Shown: positions 6,602 through 14,122 of the stretch, one piece after another | Numbering within the stretch: position 1 is the stretch's first letter | Layout: each line of letters opens with the position of its first letter | Assembly: GCA_001898415.1 (NCBI GenBank) | Contig: MKTU01000060.1 | Span: 1 to 32,937 of the forward strand | Source of the DNA: Rhodanobacter sp. 67-28 | Lineage (GTDB): Bacteria; Pseudomonadota; Gammaproteobacteria; Xanthomonadales; Rhodanobacteraceae | Length of the DNA: 32,937 nucleotides | Direction: 5' to 3' | Notes under the pieces: model-generated | The model's database searches: none | Told to the model about the DNA's origin: nothing | Seen by the model: the letters and a program-made list of their open reading frames with translations, nothing else | Translations under genes and position numbers: made by a program

Positions 6602-9084
6602 GCCTGCTGCGCTTGTCGCTGCGCAGCCTGCGTCGCGAATGGCACCTGCCTGAACTGCGCACGCTGGCCGCCTCGCTGGTGCTGGCGGTGGTGGCGCTGG
6701 GCGTGGTCGCCACGCTGGCGAGCCGGATCGAGCGTGGCATGCTGGCCAGCGCCGCGGAGTTGATCGGCGGGGACATCGGCGTATCCGCGCCGCAGGCCCT
6801 GCCTGCCGCCTTCGCCGACAAGGCACGCCAGGACGGCCTGCAGCTGACGCGCACCGCCGGCTTTCCCAGCGTGGCGTTCGCCCACGAACGCACCCAACTG
6901 CTCGACGTGCAGGCAGTGGATGCGCACTATCCGCTGCGCGGCACGCTGGAGCTGCGCGATCGCAACGGCCATGCGCTGCCGCCGAGCCGCGCGCCGGTCG
7001 CCGGCGAGGTCTATCTGGATCATCGCGCGCTGGTCGCGCTGGGCCTCGCGGTGGGCGACCGCCTGCAACTGGGCGGGCGCACGCTCACCATCGGCGCCGA
7101 ACTGCTGCGCCAGCCCGACGGCGGCGAATTGCTCGCGCTGGCGCCGCGCGCGCTGATGAGCCTGGCCGATGCCGAGCAGGCCGGCTTGCTCGGGCGCGGC
7201 AGCCGCGCGCGCCATCGGCTGTTGCTGGCCGGCTCGCCGGATGCGGTGCGCGCCTGGCGCGACTGGGTCGAGACGACCGCGCTGCCCTCGGGTGCGCAAC
7301 TGATTACGCCGGAGCAGACCCGGGAGCGCATGCGCAGTGCGTTCGACCGCGCCGGTTCATTCCTGCGGCTGACTGCGCTGCTGTCGGCCCTGCTCGCCGG
7401 CATCGCGATCGCCCTTTCCGCCCAGCGCTACGCGCGGCGCAAGACTGCCGAAGTGGCCTTGCTGCGCGCGCTGGGCACCTCGCGTCGGCGCGTGCTCGGC
7501 CTGCTGCTGGGCACCCTGGGTGCGCTCGCCGTGCCGGCGGCGGCGCTGGGCGTCGCGCTGGCATTGGGAATGGCGCAGCTGGCGTGGTTGCTGGCCAGTC
7601 AGCTGTTCGGCAACGTGCCCACGGTCTTGCCGCTGGCGCCGGCATTCGCTGCCGCGGCCATGGGCATCGCGGTGCTGGTGGGCTTCGCGCTGCCGCCGCT
7701 GGCACGGCTGGCCGAAGTGCCGCCGGTGGCAGTGTTCCGGCAGAGTCTGTCGCGGCGCGTGCGGCGCTTCGACGCGCTGTACCTGATCCCCGCGCTGGTG
7801 GCGCTGGGCCTGATCTGGGACCAGAGCGGCTCGCTGCAGCTGGCCGGTATCCTCGCCGGCAGCCTGCTCGGCGTGAGCGTGCTCGCGGCGCTGCTGGCCG
7901 GCGCGCTGCTGTGGCTGGCCCGGCGCATTGCGCCGGGCGCGCATCCGGCGTTGCGGCTGGGCCTGGCCGCGCTGGCGCGACGACCGGCGCTGAGCGTGAT
8001 CCAGGCGACCGCGCTCAGCCTGGGTCTGTGCGCGTTGTTGCTGCTTGCGGTGGTGGCACCGGCGTTGCTGCAAGGCTGGCGCCAGGAATTGCCGGCGGAT
8101 ACGCCCAACTGGTTCGCCCTGAACCTGCAAAGCGACCAGCGCGCCGGCTTTTCGCAATCGCTGGCGCGGATCGGCGCCGACCAGCTCAACATGCTGCCGC
8201 TGGCGGTGGGCAAGCTCACCGCGATCAATGGCCACGCCATCGACCAGTTGCAGTTCGCCGACCCGCGCGCGAAGGAGTGGACCGATCGCCAGCTGCGGCT
8301 GTCGTGGTCTGCGGCGCTGCCACCGGCGAACGAGGTGGTGTCCGGCACTTGGCATGGAGCTCAGCCAGGCCAGCCCGAGGTTTCGATCGATACGATGTGG
8401 CGCGACATGTTCGGCCTGAAGATCGGCGACACGATGCGCTTCGACGTCGGCGAGGGCAGCCTGGAGGCGCGGGTGGGCAGCATCCGCAAGGTCGACTGGA
8501 GCTCGTTCCGGGTCAACTTCTTCCTGCTGCTCGACCCGGCCCACGCCAGCGAGCTGCCGCACACCTGGCTGGCCAGCTTCCACCTGTCGTCCGGACACGC
8601 GGCGGAACTGGCGCAACTGTCGCGCGAATACGGCAACCTCAGCCTGGTCGACGTCGACTCGCTGCTCGATCGGGTGCGCGAGATCATCGACCGCGTGGGC
8701 AGCGCGGTGCGCTGGATCCTCGGCTTCAGCCTGCTGGCCGGCATCCTGGTGCTGGCCGCGGCGCTGGCCGCCAGCGCGGCCGAGCGGCGCCACGAGGCCG
8801 CGCTGCTGCGCACGCTGGGCGCGCGCCGTGCACAGCTGCGCGTGGCCGCCGCCTGCGAATTCGCCATGCTGGGCCTGGTCGCCGGCCTGACCGCCGCGCT
8901 GGGTGCCGCCGGCGGCGGCTGGTGGCTGGGTCGGGCGGTATTCCACATCGAGGGCTTCGTGCCGCCGGCGTGGCCGCTGGTCGCCAGCGCGGCCGCCGCC
9001 GCGCTGGTGGTGATGCTGCTGGGACTGGCCGGCACGCGCCGGGTCAGCCGCACGCCACCGATGCGCCTGCTGCGCGAGGGCTGA
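6598..9084 (+). CDS. ybbP: FtsX-like ABC transporter permease, YbbP type
   Basis: This 828-residue integral membrane protein has an N-terminal membrane segment (about residues 24-44) and a large periplasmic domain (to about 250). A cluster of three helices follows (about 258-375, with RRKTAEVALLRALGTSRRRVLG as the cytoplasmic coupling segment). There are further helices near 395-490, a second periplasmic domain, and a C-terminal FtsX module (about 710-820, with the parallel segment RRHEAALLRTLGARRAQLRVA). The doubled FtsX architecture with about ten helices and the length match YbbP (about 800 residues in E. coli). It forms a transporter with the ATPase encoded just upstream. Its function is probably mechanotransmission or lipid/protein handling at the inner membrane. 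Confidence 0.92.
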   Translation: MSLLRLSLRSLRREWHLPELRTLAASLVLAVVALGVVATLASRIERGMLASAAELIGGDIGVSAPQALPAAFADKARQDGLQLTRTAGFPSVAFAHERTQLLDVQAVDAHYPLRGTLELRDRNGHALPPSRAPVAGEVYLDHRALVALGLAVGDRLQLGGRTLTIGAELLRQPDGGELLALAPRALMSLADAEQAGLLGRGSRARHRLLLAGSPDAVRAWRDWVETTALPSGAQLITPEQTRERMRSAFDRAGSFLRLTALLSALLAGIAIALSAQRYARRKTAEVALLRALGTSRRRVLGLLLGTLGALAVPAAALGVALALGMAQLAWLLASQLFGNVPTVLPLAPAFAAAAMGIAVLVGFALPPLARLAEVPPVAVFRQSLSRRVRRFDALYLIPALVALGLIWDQSGSLQLAGILAGSLLGVSVLAALLAGALLWLARRIAPGAHPALRLGLAALARRPALSVIQATALSLGLCALLLLAVVAPALLQGWRQELPADTPNWFALNLQSDQRAGFSQSLARIGADQLNMLPLAVGKLTAINGHAIDQLQFADPRAKEWTDRQLRLSWSAALPPANEVVSGTWHGAQPGQPEVSIDTMWRDMFGLKIGDTMRFDVGEGSLEARVGSIRKVDWSSFRVNFFLLLDPAHASELPHTWLASFHLSSGHAAELAQLSREYGNLSLVDVDSLLDRVREIIDRVGSAVRWILGFSLLAGILVLAAALAASAAERRHEAALLRTLGARRAQLRVAAACEFAMLGLVAGLTAALGAAGGGWWLGRAVFHIEGFVPPAWPLVASAAAAALVVMLLGLAGTRRVSRTPPMRLLREG

Positions 9085-9090
9085 GCGCGC

Positions 9091-10230
9091 GTGGAACCTG
9101 CCGCGTCGTCACCCGCCACCGGCTGGCGCAAACGCCTGCAGCACGAATGGCTGCTGCTGGTGTTCGCCGCGCTGGTGCTGTTGCTGGCGCTGCTCGATCC
9201 GCGTCCGGTCGACGATTATCGGCACTGGCTGCAACTGCCCACGCTGGCCGGCCTGACCGGCCTGCTGATCGCGATCCAGGGCATCCGCGACAGCGGCCTG
9301 GTGCAGCACGCAGCGGCCGCTTCGCTGGCGCGGGCGCACTCGCTGCGCGGCCTGGGGCTGTTGCTGGTGGCCGCCAGCGCGCTGCTCTCGATGGTGCTGA
9401 CCAACGACGTGAGCCTGTTCCTGATCGTGCCGCTGACCGTGTCCATCGGCGCGATCTCCAACCTGCCGGTGCTGCGCATGGTGGTGCTGGAGGCGCTGGC
9501 GGTGAACGCCGGCTCCACGCTCAGCCCGATCGGCAACCCGCAGAACCTGCTGTTGTGGCAGCACTCGCGGCTGTCGTTCCTCGATTTCGCGCTGGCGATG
9601 CTGCCGGCCGCGGCCGTCATGCTGGCACTGGTGGCGGCGTTCACCTGGTACTGGCTGCCGCGCGATCGGGTGGCATTGAGCCCCCGGCACATCGACGGCG
9701 CGGTGCACTCGGGCCGCCTCGGCGCGTGGTCGATGATTGCGCTGGTCGGCATGGTGGTGGCGATGGAATACGATCTGGCGCCGCTGGGCGCCGTGGCGCT
9801 GCTGGTGCTGTTCGGGGCGCTGGCCCGCGCCTCGCTGGTGCGGATCGACTGGCTGTTGCTGCTCACCTTCGCCGCGATCTTCCTCGGCCTCGGCCACTTC
9901 GCCGAGCTGCCGCTGATGCAGCGCGTGCTCGACGGGCTCCATCTCGATCAACCGATGGTGCTGTTCGCCAGCGGCATTGTCGCCGCGCAGCTGATCAGCA
10001 ACGTGCCGGCGACCGTGCTGCTGCTCGAGCGAGCGCCGGATGCCATCGCGCTGGCGGTGGCGGTCAATGTGGGCGGCTTCGGCGTGGCGATCGGTTCGCT
10101 GGCCAACCTGATCGCCCTGCGCCTGGCAGGGCAGCCGCACGGCCTGCGGCAACTGCACCGGGTGTCGATTCCGTTCCTGCTGGTGTGCGCGCCGCTGGTG
10201 TATCTGGTCTGGCGCGGAATTCAGCCGTAG
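9091..10230 (+). CDS. SLC13 / ArsB-NhaD superfamily permease (YbiR-like)
   Basis: This 379-residue protein has roughly ten transmembrane helices. Two symmetric pore-type motifs are visible: TNDVSLFLIVPL in the first half and QLISNVPATVLLLERAP in the second. The loop GSTLSPIGNPQNLLLW is typical of ion-transporter superfamily permeases such as ArsB, NhaD and YbiR. It is probably an anion or Na+-coupled carboxylate permease of the inner membrane; the substrate cannot be assigned. The start is a GTG, 6 nt after the stop of ybbP, with GAGGG about 10 nt upstream inside that gene's end, so it is probably co-transcribed with ybbAP. An inverted REP pair follows 37 nt after its stop. Confidence 0.85.
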   Translation: MEPAASSPATGWRKRLQHEWLLLVFAALVLLLALLDPRPVDDYRHWLQLPTLAGLTGLLIAIQGIRDSGLVQHAAAASLARAHSLRGLGLLLVAASALLSMVLTNDVSLFLIVPLTVSIGAISNLPVLRMVVLEALAVNAGSTLSPIGNPQNLLLWQHSRLSFLDFALAMLPAAAVMLALVAAFTWYWLPRDRVALSPRHIDGAVHSGRLGAWSMIALVGMVVAMEYDLAPLGAVALLVLFGALARASLVRIDWLLLLTFAAIFLGLGHFAELPLMQRVLDGLHLDQPMVLFASGIVAAQLISNVPATVLLLERAPDAIALAVAVNVGGFGVAIGSLANLIALRLAGQPHGLRQLHRVSIPFLLVCAPLVYLVWRGIQP

Positions 10231-10267
10231 ACGCACCGAAGTGCCCGATGTTGTTCGCTCCAGCTTC

Positions 10268-10340
10268 GTAGGGCGGGCACTGCCCGCCATGCCTTTCGGT
10301 GATGCACGCGATCAAGAGCGGCGGGCAGTGCCCGCCCTAC
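10268..10340. repeat. inverted pair of GTAG-headed REP palindromes (copy 2)
   Basis: Arms 10268-10288 and 10320-10340 are perfect inverted 21-nt copies with a 31-nt loop. They carry the same GTAG foot and palindrome GGCGGGCACTGCCCGCC as the pair at 3345-3411. The loop sequences differ between the two copies, so the arms are what is conserved. The element lies in the 132-nt gap between two convergent genes and could act as a transcript-end hairpin. Confidence 0.92.
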
Positions 10341-10362
10341 GGGATGCCGGCTTGTGGCGGAA

Positions 10363-11142
10363 TCAATCGTCGTCGTGCGGCACGCTGACCTTGCCCTTGA
10401 TGCCGGAGTGGTCGACATCGCCGCTGCCCTTGGCGCCGAGCGTGAGATCGCCGCCGACATCGTGCACGGTCAGGTCGCCGGAGCCCAGCGTGTCGGCGTG
10501 CACGCTGCCGCCGACGTTGCGCAGCGTGACGTCGCCCGAGCCGATGCTGCCGATGCTGGCGTCGCCCTTGACGCCATCGATCTTGAAATCACCCGAGCCC
10601 ACCGAACCCAGCTGCAGGCTGCCGACATCGCTGGCGTCGACATCGCCCGAGCCCACGCTGGTGGCGAACTTGCCGGCGATCTGGCGCACGTGCAGGTCGC
10701 CGGAACCGACCGTGCTGCGCAGCTCCTGCACGCCGCGCACGTCGGCGTCGCCGGAGCCCACGCGCACGGTGACCGGCACGTTCGCCGGCAGGTTCACGGT
10801 GACGTCCAGGCTCATGCTGACGTTGCCGCCGAACAGGTTGAAATTGAAACCCTGGTGGTCGCCGCCGATGTCGATCAACAGCTGGTCGCCGTCGCGTCGC
10901 TGGGTGACCGTGAGCTTGTCCAGCGCGGCTTTCTTCGACGCACAGGCGCGTCCGACCAGGGTCAGGCCCCTGGTGTCGGCGCCGCCGATCAGGTGCAGGT
11001 CGTGGCTGTTGACGTCGATCTGCACGCTGCGGACGCCAGCCAGGTCCAGTTGCAGGTTGCGCGGGGCCTCGAACTCGCACGATCCGGCGGCAAACGCGGC
11101 GAACGGGGCACACAGCATGGCGGCGATGAAAAGACGGCGCAT
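10363..11142 (-). CDS. exported GSGD-repeat protein, DUF2807/DUF4097-like
   Basis: This 259-residue protein has a signal peptide (MRRLFIAAMLCAPFAAFAAG). After about 100 residues come seven copies of GSGD spaced 17-19 residues apart, each followed by alternating hydrophobic residues (for example GSGDLTVHDVGGDLTL). This periodicity suggests a beta-solenoid, as in the putative auto-transporter adhesin head GIN / DUF2807 and DUF4097 families. It ends in a charged tail, PHDDD. It is probably an envelope or surface protein of unknown function. A good ribosome-binding site (GAGGAG) precedes the ATG. It is divergent from the small periplasmic protein at 11281 across a 138-nt shared upstream region in which I saw no convincing promoter. 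Confidence 0.85.
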   Translation of the reverse strand: MRRLFIAAMLCAPFAAFAAGSCEFEAPRNLQLDLAGVRSVQIDVNSHDLHLIGGADTRGLTLVGRACASKKAALDKLTVTQRRDGDQLLIDIGGDHQGFNFNLFGGNVSMSLDVTVNLPANVPVTVRVGSGDADVRGVQELRSTVGSGDLHVRQIAGKFATSVGSGDVDASDVGSLQLGSVGSGDFKIDGVKGDASIGSIGSGDVTLRNVGGSVHADTLGSGDLTVHDVGGDLTLGAKGSGDVDHSGIKGKVSVPHDDD

Positions 11143-11280
11143 GGGACTCTCCTCGGTAGTCGGTCAGGCTTGGATGCAGCGGATCGCAAAAGGGTTGCAA
11201 GGATGACAGCAGTCTGAACACCGCAGTCAACTCCTGCGCGGCCGGCGCGTTGATCATCCCACTACCCACGGAGACAGCCC

Positions 11281-11775
11281 ATGCAACGCAAGACCCTCCT
11301 CGCCTCCGCCCTCGTCGCCCTGCTGGCCGGGTCGGCCACGTTCGCGATGGCCCAGAACGCGCCGGCGTCGCCCGCCAATCCGCACATGGTCGTCACCAAG
11401 CAGGCACGCATCCTTCCCGGCGACCGCGACCACGGCATGGCGGGCCATCACATGCACCACCAGCGCAGCGGCGTGATCGGCGACCTGCGCGCGCTGGAAC
11501 GGCTGTACCAGCAGGCCGGCCGCAGCAAGGACATGGCGGCGGTCTACAACGACGTGCTGGCCAAGTCGCAGGACCCGCGCGTGCGCGACTACGTCTACCA
11601 GCGACTGGCCCGCCTGCAGGCACAGCCGACCAATGTCGACCAGGCGATCGCCACGCTGCGCAAGGGGCTGGACGAAAACCTGGCCAACGAGGCGAAGATG
11701 CGCGCCGAGCGCGAGAAGATGCGTGCGGCATGGCAGCCGCGCGCCGCCAGCGACGCGACAGCTCCAGCGAAGTAG
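11281..11775 (+). CDS. small exported protein with His/Met-rich segment, function unknown
   Basis: This 164-residue protein has a clear signal peptide (MQRKTLLASALVALLAGSAT...AMA, cleaved after residue 24). A short His/Met cluster, DHGMAGHHMHH, covers about residues 50-60. The remainder is helical (GDLRALERLYQQAGRSKDMAAVYNDVLAKSQDPRVRDYVYQRLARLQ) and resembles a tetratricopeptide-like pair of helices. I do not recognise a named family. The His/Met cluster could bind a metal such as copper, but this is inference from composition only. GGAG lies about 8 nt upstream of the ATG. It converges on mazG with a shared GC-rich hairpin between them. Confidence 0.75.
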   Translation: MQRKTLLASALVALLAGSATFAMAQNAPASPANPHMVVTKQARILPGDRDHGMAGHHMHHQRSGVIGDLRALERLYQQAGRSKDMAAVYNDVLAKSQDPRVRDYVYQRLARLQAQPTNVDQAIATLRKGLDENLANEAKMRAEREKMRAAWQPRAASDATAPAK

Positions 11776-11785
11776 TCGCGACAGC

Positions 11786-11822
11786 AAAAACGGGATGACG
11801 CGGCGGCCACGGCCGCCGCGTC
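11786..11822 (-). terminator. GC-rich hairpin terminator after mazG (possibly bidirectional)
   Basis: A perfect 12-nt inverted repeat, GACGCGGCGGCC (11797-11808) and its complement (11811-11822), forms a very stable stem, realistically 11 bp with a 4-nt loop. It begins 3 nt after the mazG stop. On the minus strand the stem is followed by ATCCCG and then a TTTTT run (11790-11786), so it fits an intrinsic terminator for mazG. It could also stop the convergent plus-strand gene, though that side lacks a T run. Confidence 0.75.
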
Positions 11823-11824
11823 TG

Positions 11825-12628
11825 TCAGTGGCCGGCCTCGTCCTGCTTGGCGCGCCGCCACAACTGTTCCTGCTCCTCCAGCGTGCGCTCGGCAAACGCC
11901 GCGCCATCGGCCGCAGCCAGTTGCTCCATGCGGCGGAAGCGTCGTTCGAACTTCGCGTTGGCATGCCGCAGCGCCTGCGAGAAATCGACGCCGGCATGGC
12001 GTGCGAGGTTCACCATCACGAACAGCACGTCGCCGATCTCGTCCTCGAGGCGCGCCGGGTCGGCCCCGTGGGTGAACTCGACGCGCACCTCCTCCACTTC
12101 CTCGGCCAGCTTCTCCAGCACCGGCTGCGGGCCGGGCCACTCGAAACCGGTGGCGGCAGCGCGCTGCTGCAACTTGTGGGCGCGTTTCCACTCCGGCAGC
12201 CCGGTGGAGACGCCGGCCAGCGCGCTGTCATCGGCGGTCCGGCCCTTCGCCACGCGCTCGGCGGACTTGATCTGCTCCCACGCCTGCATCTGCTCGGTCA
12301 GGTCGGCGTAACGCGTGTCGCCGAACACGTGCGGATGGCGGCGCAGCATCTTCGCGCTGATGGCGTGGGCGACGTCGGCGAATTCGAACAGGCCCTGCTC
12401 GGCGGCCATCTGCGCGTGGAACACCACCTGCAGCAGCAGGTCGCCGAGTTCGTCGCACAGGTCGGTCCAGTCGCGCCGGTCGATCGCATCGGCGACCTCG
12501 TACGCCTCTTCGATCGTGTAGGCGGCGATCGAGGAAAAATCCTGCCGCACGTCCCACGGGCAGCCATGCTGCGGATCGCGCAGGCGCGCCATGATGGCGA
12601 GGAGGTCGTCGAGACTGTGTCGGGTCAT
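11825..12628 (-). CDS. mazG: nucleoside triphosphate pyrophosphohydrolase MazG
   Basis: This 267-residue house-cleaning enzyme hydrolyses NTPs and dNTPs to monophosphates and pyrophosphate. It contains two MazG modules: the N-terminal one begins LRDPQHGCPWD...YTIEEAYEVADAI and continues ELGDLLLQVVFHAQ; the C-terminal one has EEVEEVRVEF followed by LEDEIGDVLFVMVNLARHAGVD. The acidic metal-binding pairs (EExxE and ExxD) are intact in both, and the length matches E. coli MazG (263). The ATG at 12628 is chosen because the conserved MTRHSLDDLLAIMARLRDP begins there. No Shine-Dalgarno is visible. Instead the left arm of a 31-nt inverted repeat starts 7 nt upstream, so translation may depend on the upstream cysQ or on the hairpin. 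Confidence 0.94.
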   Translation of the reverse strand: MTRHSLDDLLAIMARLRDPQHGCPWDVRQDFSSIAAYTIEEAYEVADAIDRRDWTDLCDELGDLLLQVVFHAQMAAEQGLFEFADVAHAISAKMLRRHPHVFGDTRYADLTEQMQAWEQIKSAERVAKGRTADDSALAGVSTGLPEWKRAHKLQQRAAATGFEWPGPQPVLEKLAEEVEEVRVEFTHGADPARLEDEIGDVLFVMVNLARHAGVDFSQALRHANAKFERRFRRMEQLAAADGAAFAERTLEEQEQLWRRAKQDEAGH

Positions 12629-12634
12629 AAGACG

Positions 12635-12739
12635 GGAGTGAGTGGAGAGGAGTGAGACGTGAGAGAAAGCAGGAGCGTGCGCGGGTGGAGCGGGCGGAGG
12701 ACGACCCCCTCTCATCTCTCACTCCTCTTCACTCACTCC
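12635..12739. repeat. long imperfect inverted repeat between cysQ and mazG
   Basis: Arms 12635-12665 and 12709-12739 pair with three mismatches over 31 nt and enclose a 43-nt loop. Each arm is built from GGAGTGAG-type sub-repeats, so one strand is almost purely purine plus T. The right arm contains the cysQ stop codon and encodes its last residues (S-E-E). The left arm ends just before the mazG start. It may be a dispersed intergenic element, or a hairpin acting on the cysQ-mazG transcript. Confidence 0.8.
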
Positions 12740-13539
12740 TCGCTCCTGGTCAGTCGCGCGGTCCAGTCGATCGAGAGGTCGCCGACCGCGACGAACTCCG
12801 GATTCAACAGGGACTCGCCGCGGTTGTAGCGGAACGGTCGGCCGGCGAGATCGAGCACCGCGCCCCCGGCTTCGTCCAGCACGCATTGCGCCGCGGCCGT
12901 GTCCCATTCGCTGGTGAGGCCAAGGCGCAGGTAGATGTCCGCCTCGCCGCGCGCGATCAGGCAGAACTTCAGCGAGGAGCCGAGCGGCACATGGTCGTAG
13001 TCGTTGCCGATCAATTGTTCGAGCAGCCCACCCTGCGCGCCGCCATGCGAACGGCTGCCGACCACCCGCGGCGGATCGCCCAGCGGCCGCGTGCGGATGC
13101 GCCGCCACGGGCCACCCTCGCGCTCCTGCAGCCACGCACCCTGGCCCTGAGCGGCGGCGTACAGCTCGCCGGTGACCGGGGCCAGCACCACGCCCAGCAC
13201 GCTGCGGTGGTCGTCGATGAGCGCGATGTTGACGGTGAACTCGCCATTGCGCTTGACGAACTCGCGGGTGCCGTCGAGCGGGTCGACCAGCCAGTAGCGC
13301 GTCCAGTGCCGGCGCTCGGACCAGGGCAGGGCCTTGGCCTCTTCCGACAGCACCGGCAGTTGCTCCTGCAGCGTGGCCAGGCCGGCCACGATCACCCGCT
13401 GCGCGGCGAGATCGGCGGCGGTCAACGGCGAGTCGTCGCCCTTGGTCTGCACGGCGAAGTCGCCGTGGTACACCTGCAGGATCGCCGCCGCCGCCGCGCG
13501 GGCAATCGCGCCCACCTGCCGTGCCAATTCGGGGGGCAA
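12733..13539 (-). CDS. cysQ: 3'(2'),5'-bisphosphate nucleotidase
   Basis: This enzyme of about 268 residues in the inositol-monophosphatase superfamily removes the 3'-phosphate of PAP and PAPS, protecting sulfate assimilation from PAP build-up. The metal-site motifs are intact: VLSEEAK, WLVDPLDGTREFVKRNGEFTVNIALI and TSEWDTAAAQCVLDEAGG, with GSSLKFCLIARGEADIY between. These match E. coli CysQ closely. No ATG is available in frame near the conserved N-terminus. A TTG at 13539 is preferred because AGAGGA lies 7 nt upstream and it starts 2 nt after the nudE stop; a CTG two codons earlier is an alternative. The last residues SEE and the stop fall inside the inverted repeat at 12709-12739, so the tail may have been altered by that element. 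Confidence 0.92.
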   Translation of the reverse strand: MPPELARQVGAIARAAAAAILQVYHGDFAVQTKGDDSPLTAADLAAQRVIVAGLATLQEQLPVLSEEAKALPWSERRHWTRYWLVDPLDGTREFVKRNGEFTVNIALIDDHRSVLGVVLAPVTGELYAAAQGQGAWLQEREGGPWRRIRTRPLGDPPRVVGSRSHGGAQGGLLEQLIGNDYDHVPLGSSLKFCLIARGEADIYLRLGLTSEWDTAAAQCVLDEAGGAVLDLAGRPFRYNRGESLLNPEFVAVGDLSIDWTARLTRSEE

Positions 13540-13541
13540 GC

Positions 13542-14099
13542 TCAGGTCCTCTGGAAGCGCCCGGCGAGGTATTCGCGGGCCATGAACAACGCGGCGATCG
13601 AGCGCCCCTCGGTGACGTCGTCGCGACCGAGCAGGGTGTGCAGCTCGGACATCTTCCACGGCACCACTTCGAGTTCCTCCGGTTCGTCGCCGGCGAGTTT
13701 CTCCGGATACAGATCCTGCGCCAGCACTACGTGCGCCATGTGCGTCATGTACGACGGCGACAGCGACAGGTTGTGCAGGATCTTCAGCTTGCGCGCACCG
13801 TAGCCGATTTCTTCCTTCATCTCGCGCTCGGCGCCCTGCTCGGCGGTTTCGTCCTGGTCGAGCCGGCCCTTGGGCAGGCCCAGCTCGTAGCGGCCGACGC
13901 CTCCGCCGTACTCGCGCACCAGCAGCACGGTCTCGTCATCGAGCATCGGCACGATGATCACGGCGCCCAGGCCGCTGCCCTTGAGTCGTTCGTAGGTGCG
14001 CCGCACGCCGTTGGAGAATTCCAGGTCCAGCTGCTCGACCTGCAGGAATCGGCTGTCGGTGACGTCGCGGATGGCGTGGATGATCGGCAGTTTGCGCAT
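13542..14099 (-). CDS. nudE: ADP compounds hydrolase NudE (Nudix)
   Basis: This 185-residue Nudix hydrolase carries the box G-x5-E-x7-REMKEEIGY (GRLDQDETAEQGAEREMKEEIGY region, around residues 78-100), with the metal-binding REx2EE intact. The flanking sequences VREYGGGVGRYELGLPKG and LSLSPSYMTHMAHVVLAQDLYPEKL are characteristic of NudE, which cleaves ADP-ribose, Ap3A and NADH to AMP products. It is 2 nt upstream of cysQ, which consumes a related adenosine nucleotide (PAP). The pairing of nudE with cysQ is a common gammaproteobacterial arrangement. mazG downstream is a third nucleotide-sanitising enzyme in the same direction. The ribosome-binding site is weak (AAGG about 13 nt upstream). Confidence 0.93.
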   Translation of the reverse strand: MRKLPIIHAIRDVTDSRFLQVEQLDLEFSNGVRRTYERLKGSGLGAVIIVPMLDDETVLLVREYGGGVGRYELGLPKGRLDQDETAEQGAEREMKEEIGYGARKLKILHNLSLSPSYMTHMAHVVLAQDLYPEKLAGDEPEELEVVPWKMSELHTLLGRDDVTEGRSIAALFMAREYLAGRFQRT

Positions 14100-14122
14100 C
14101 CGGCGATTCTAACCTTTGCGCC

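Noticed and set aside
7584-10271. An 895-codon frame on the plus strand overlapping ybbP and the permease
   Set aside because: It is a +1 shadow rich in Arg/Ala/Gly, runs through two well-supported genes and ends inside the REP repeat.
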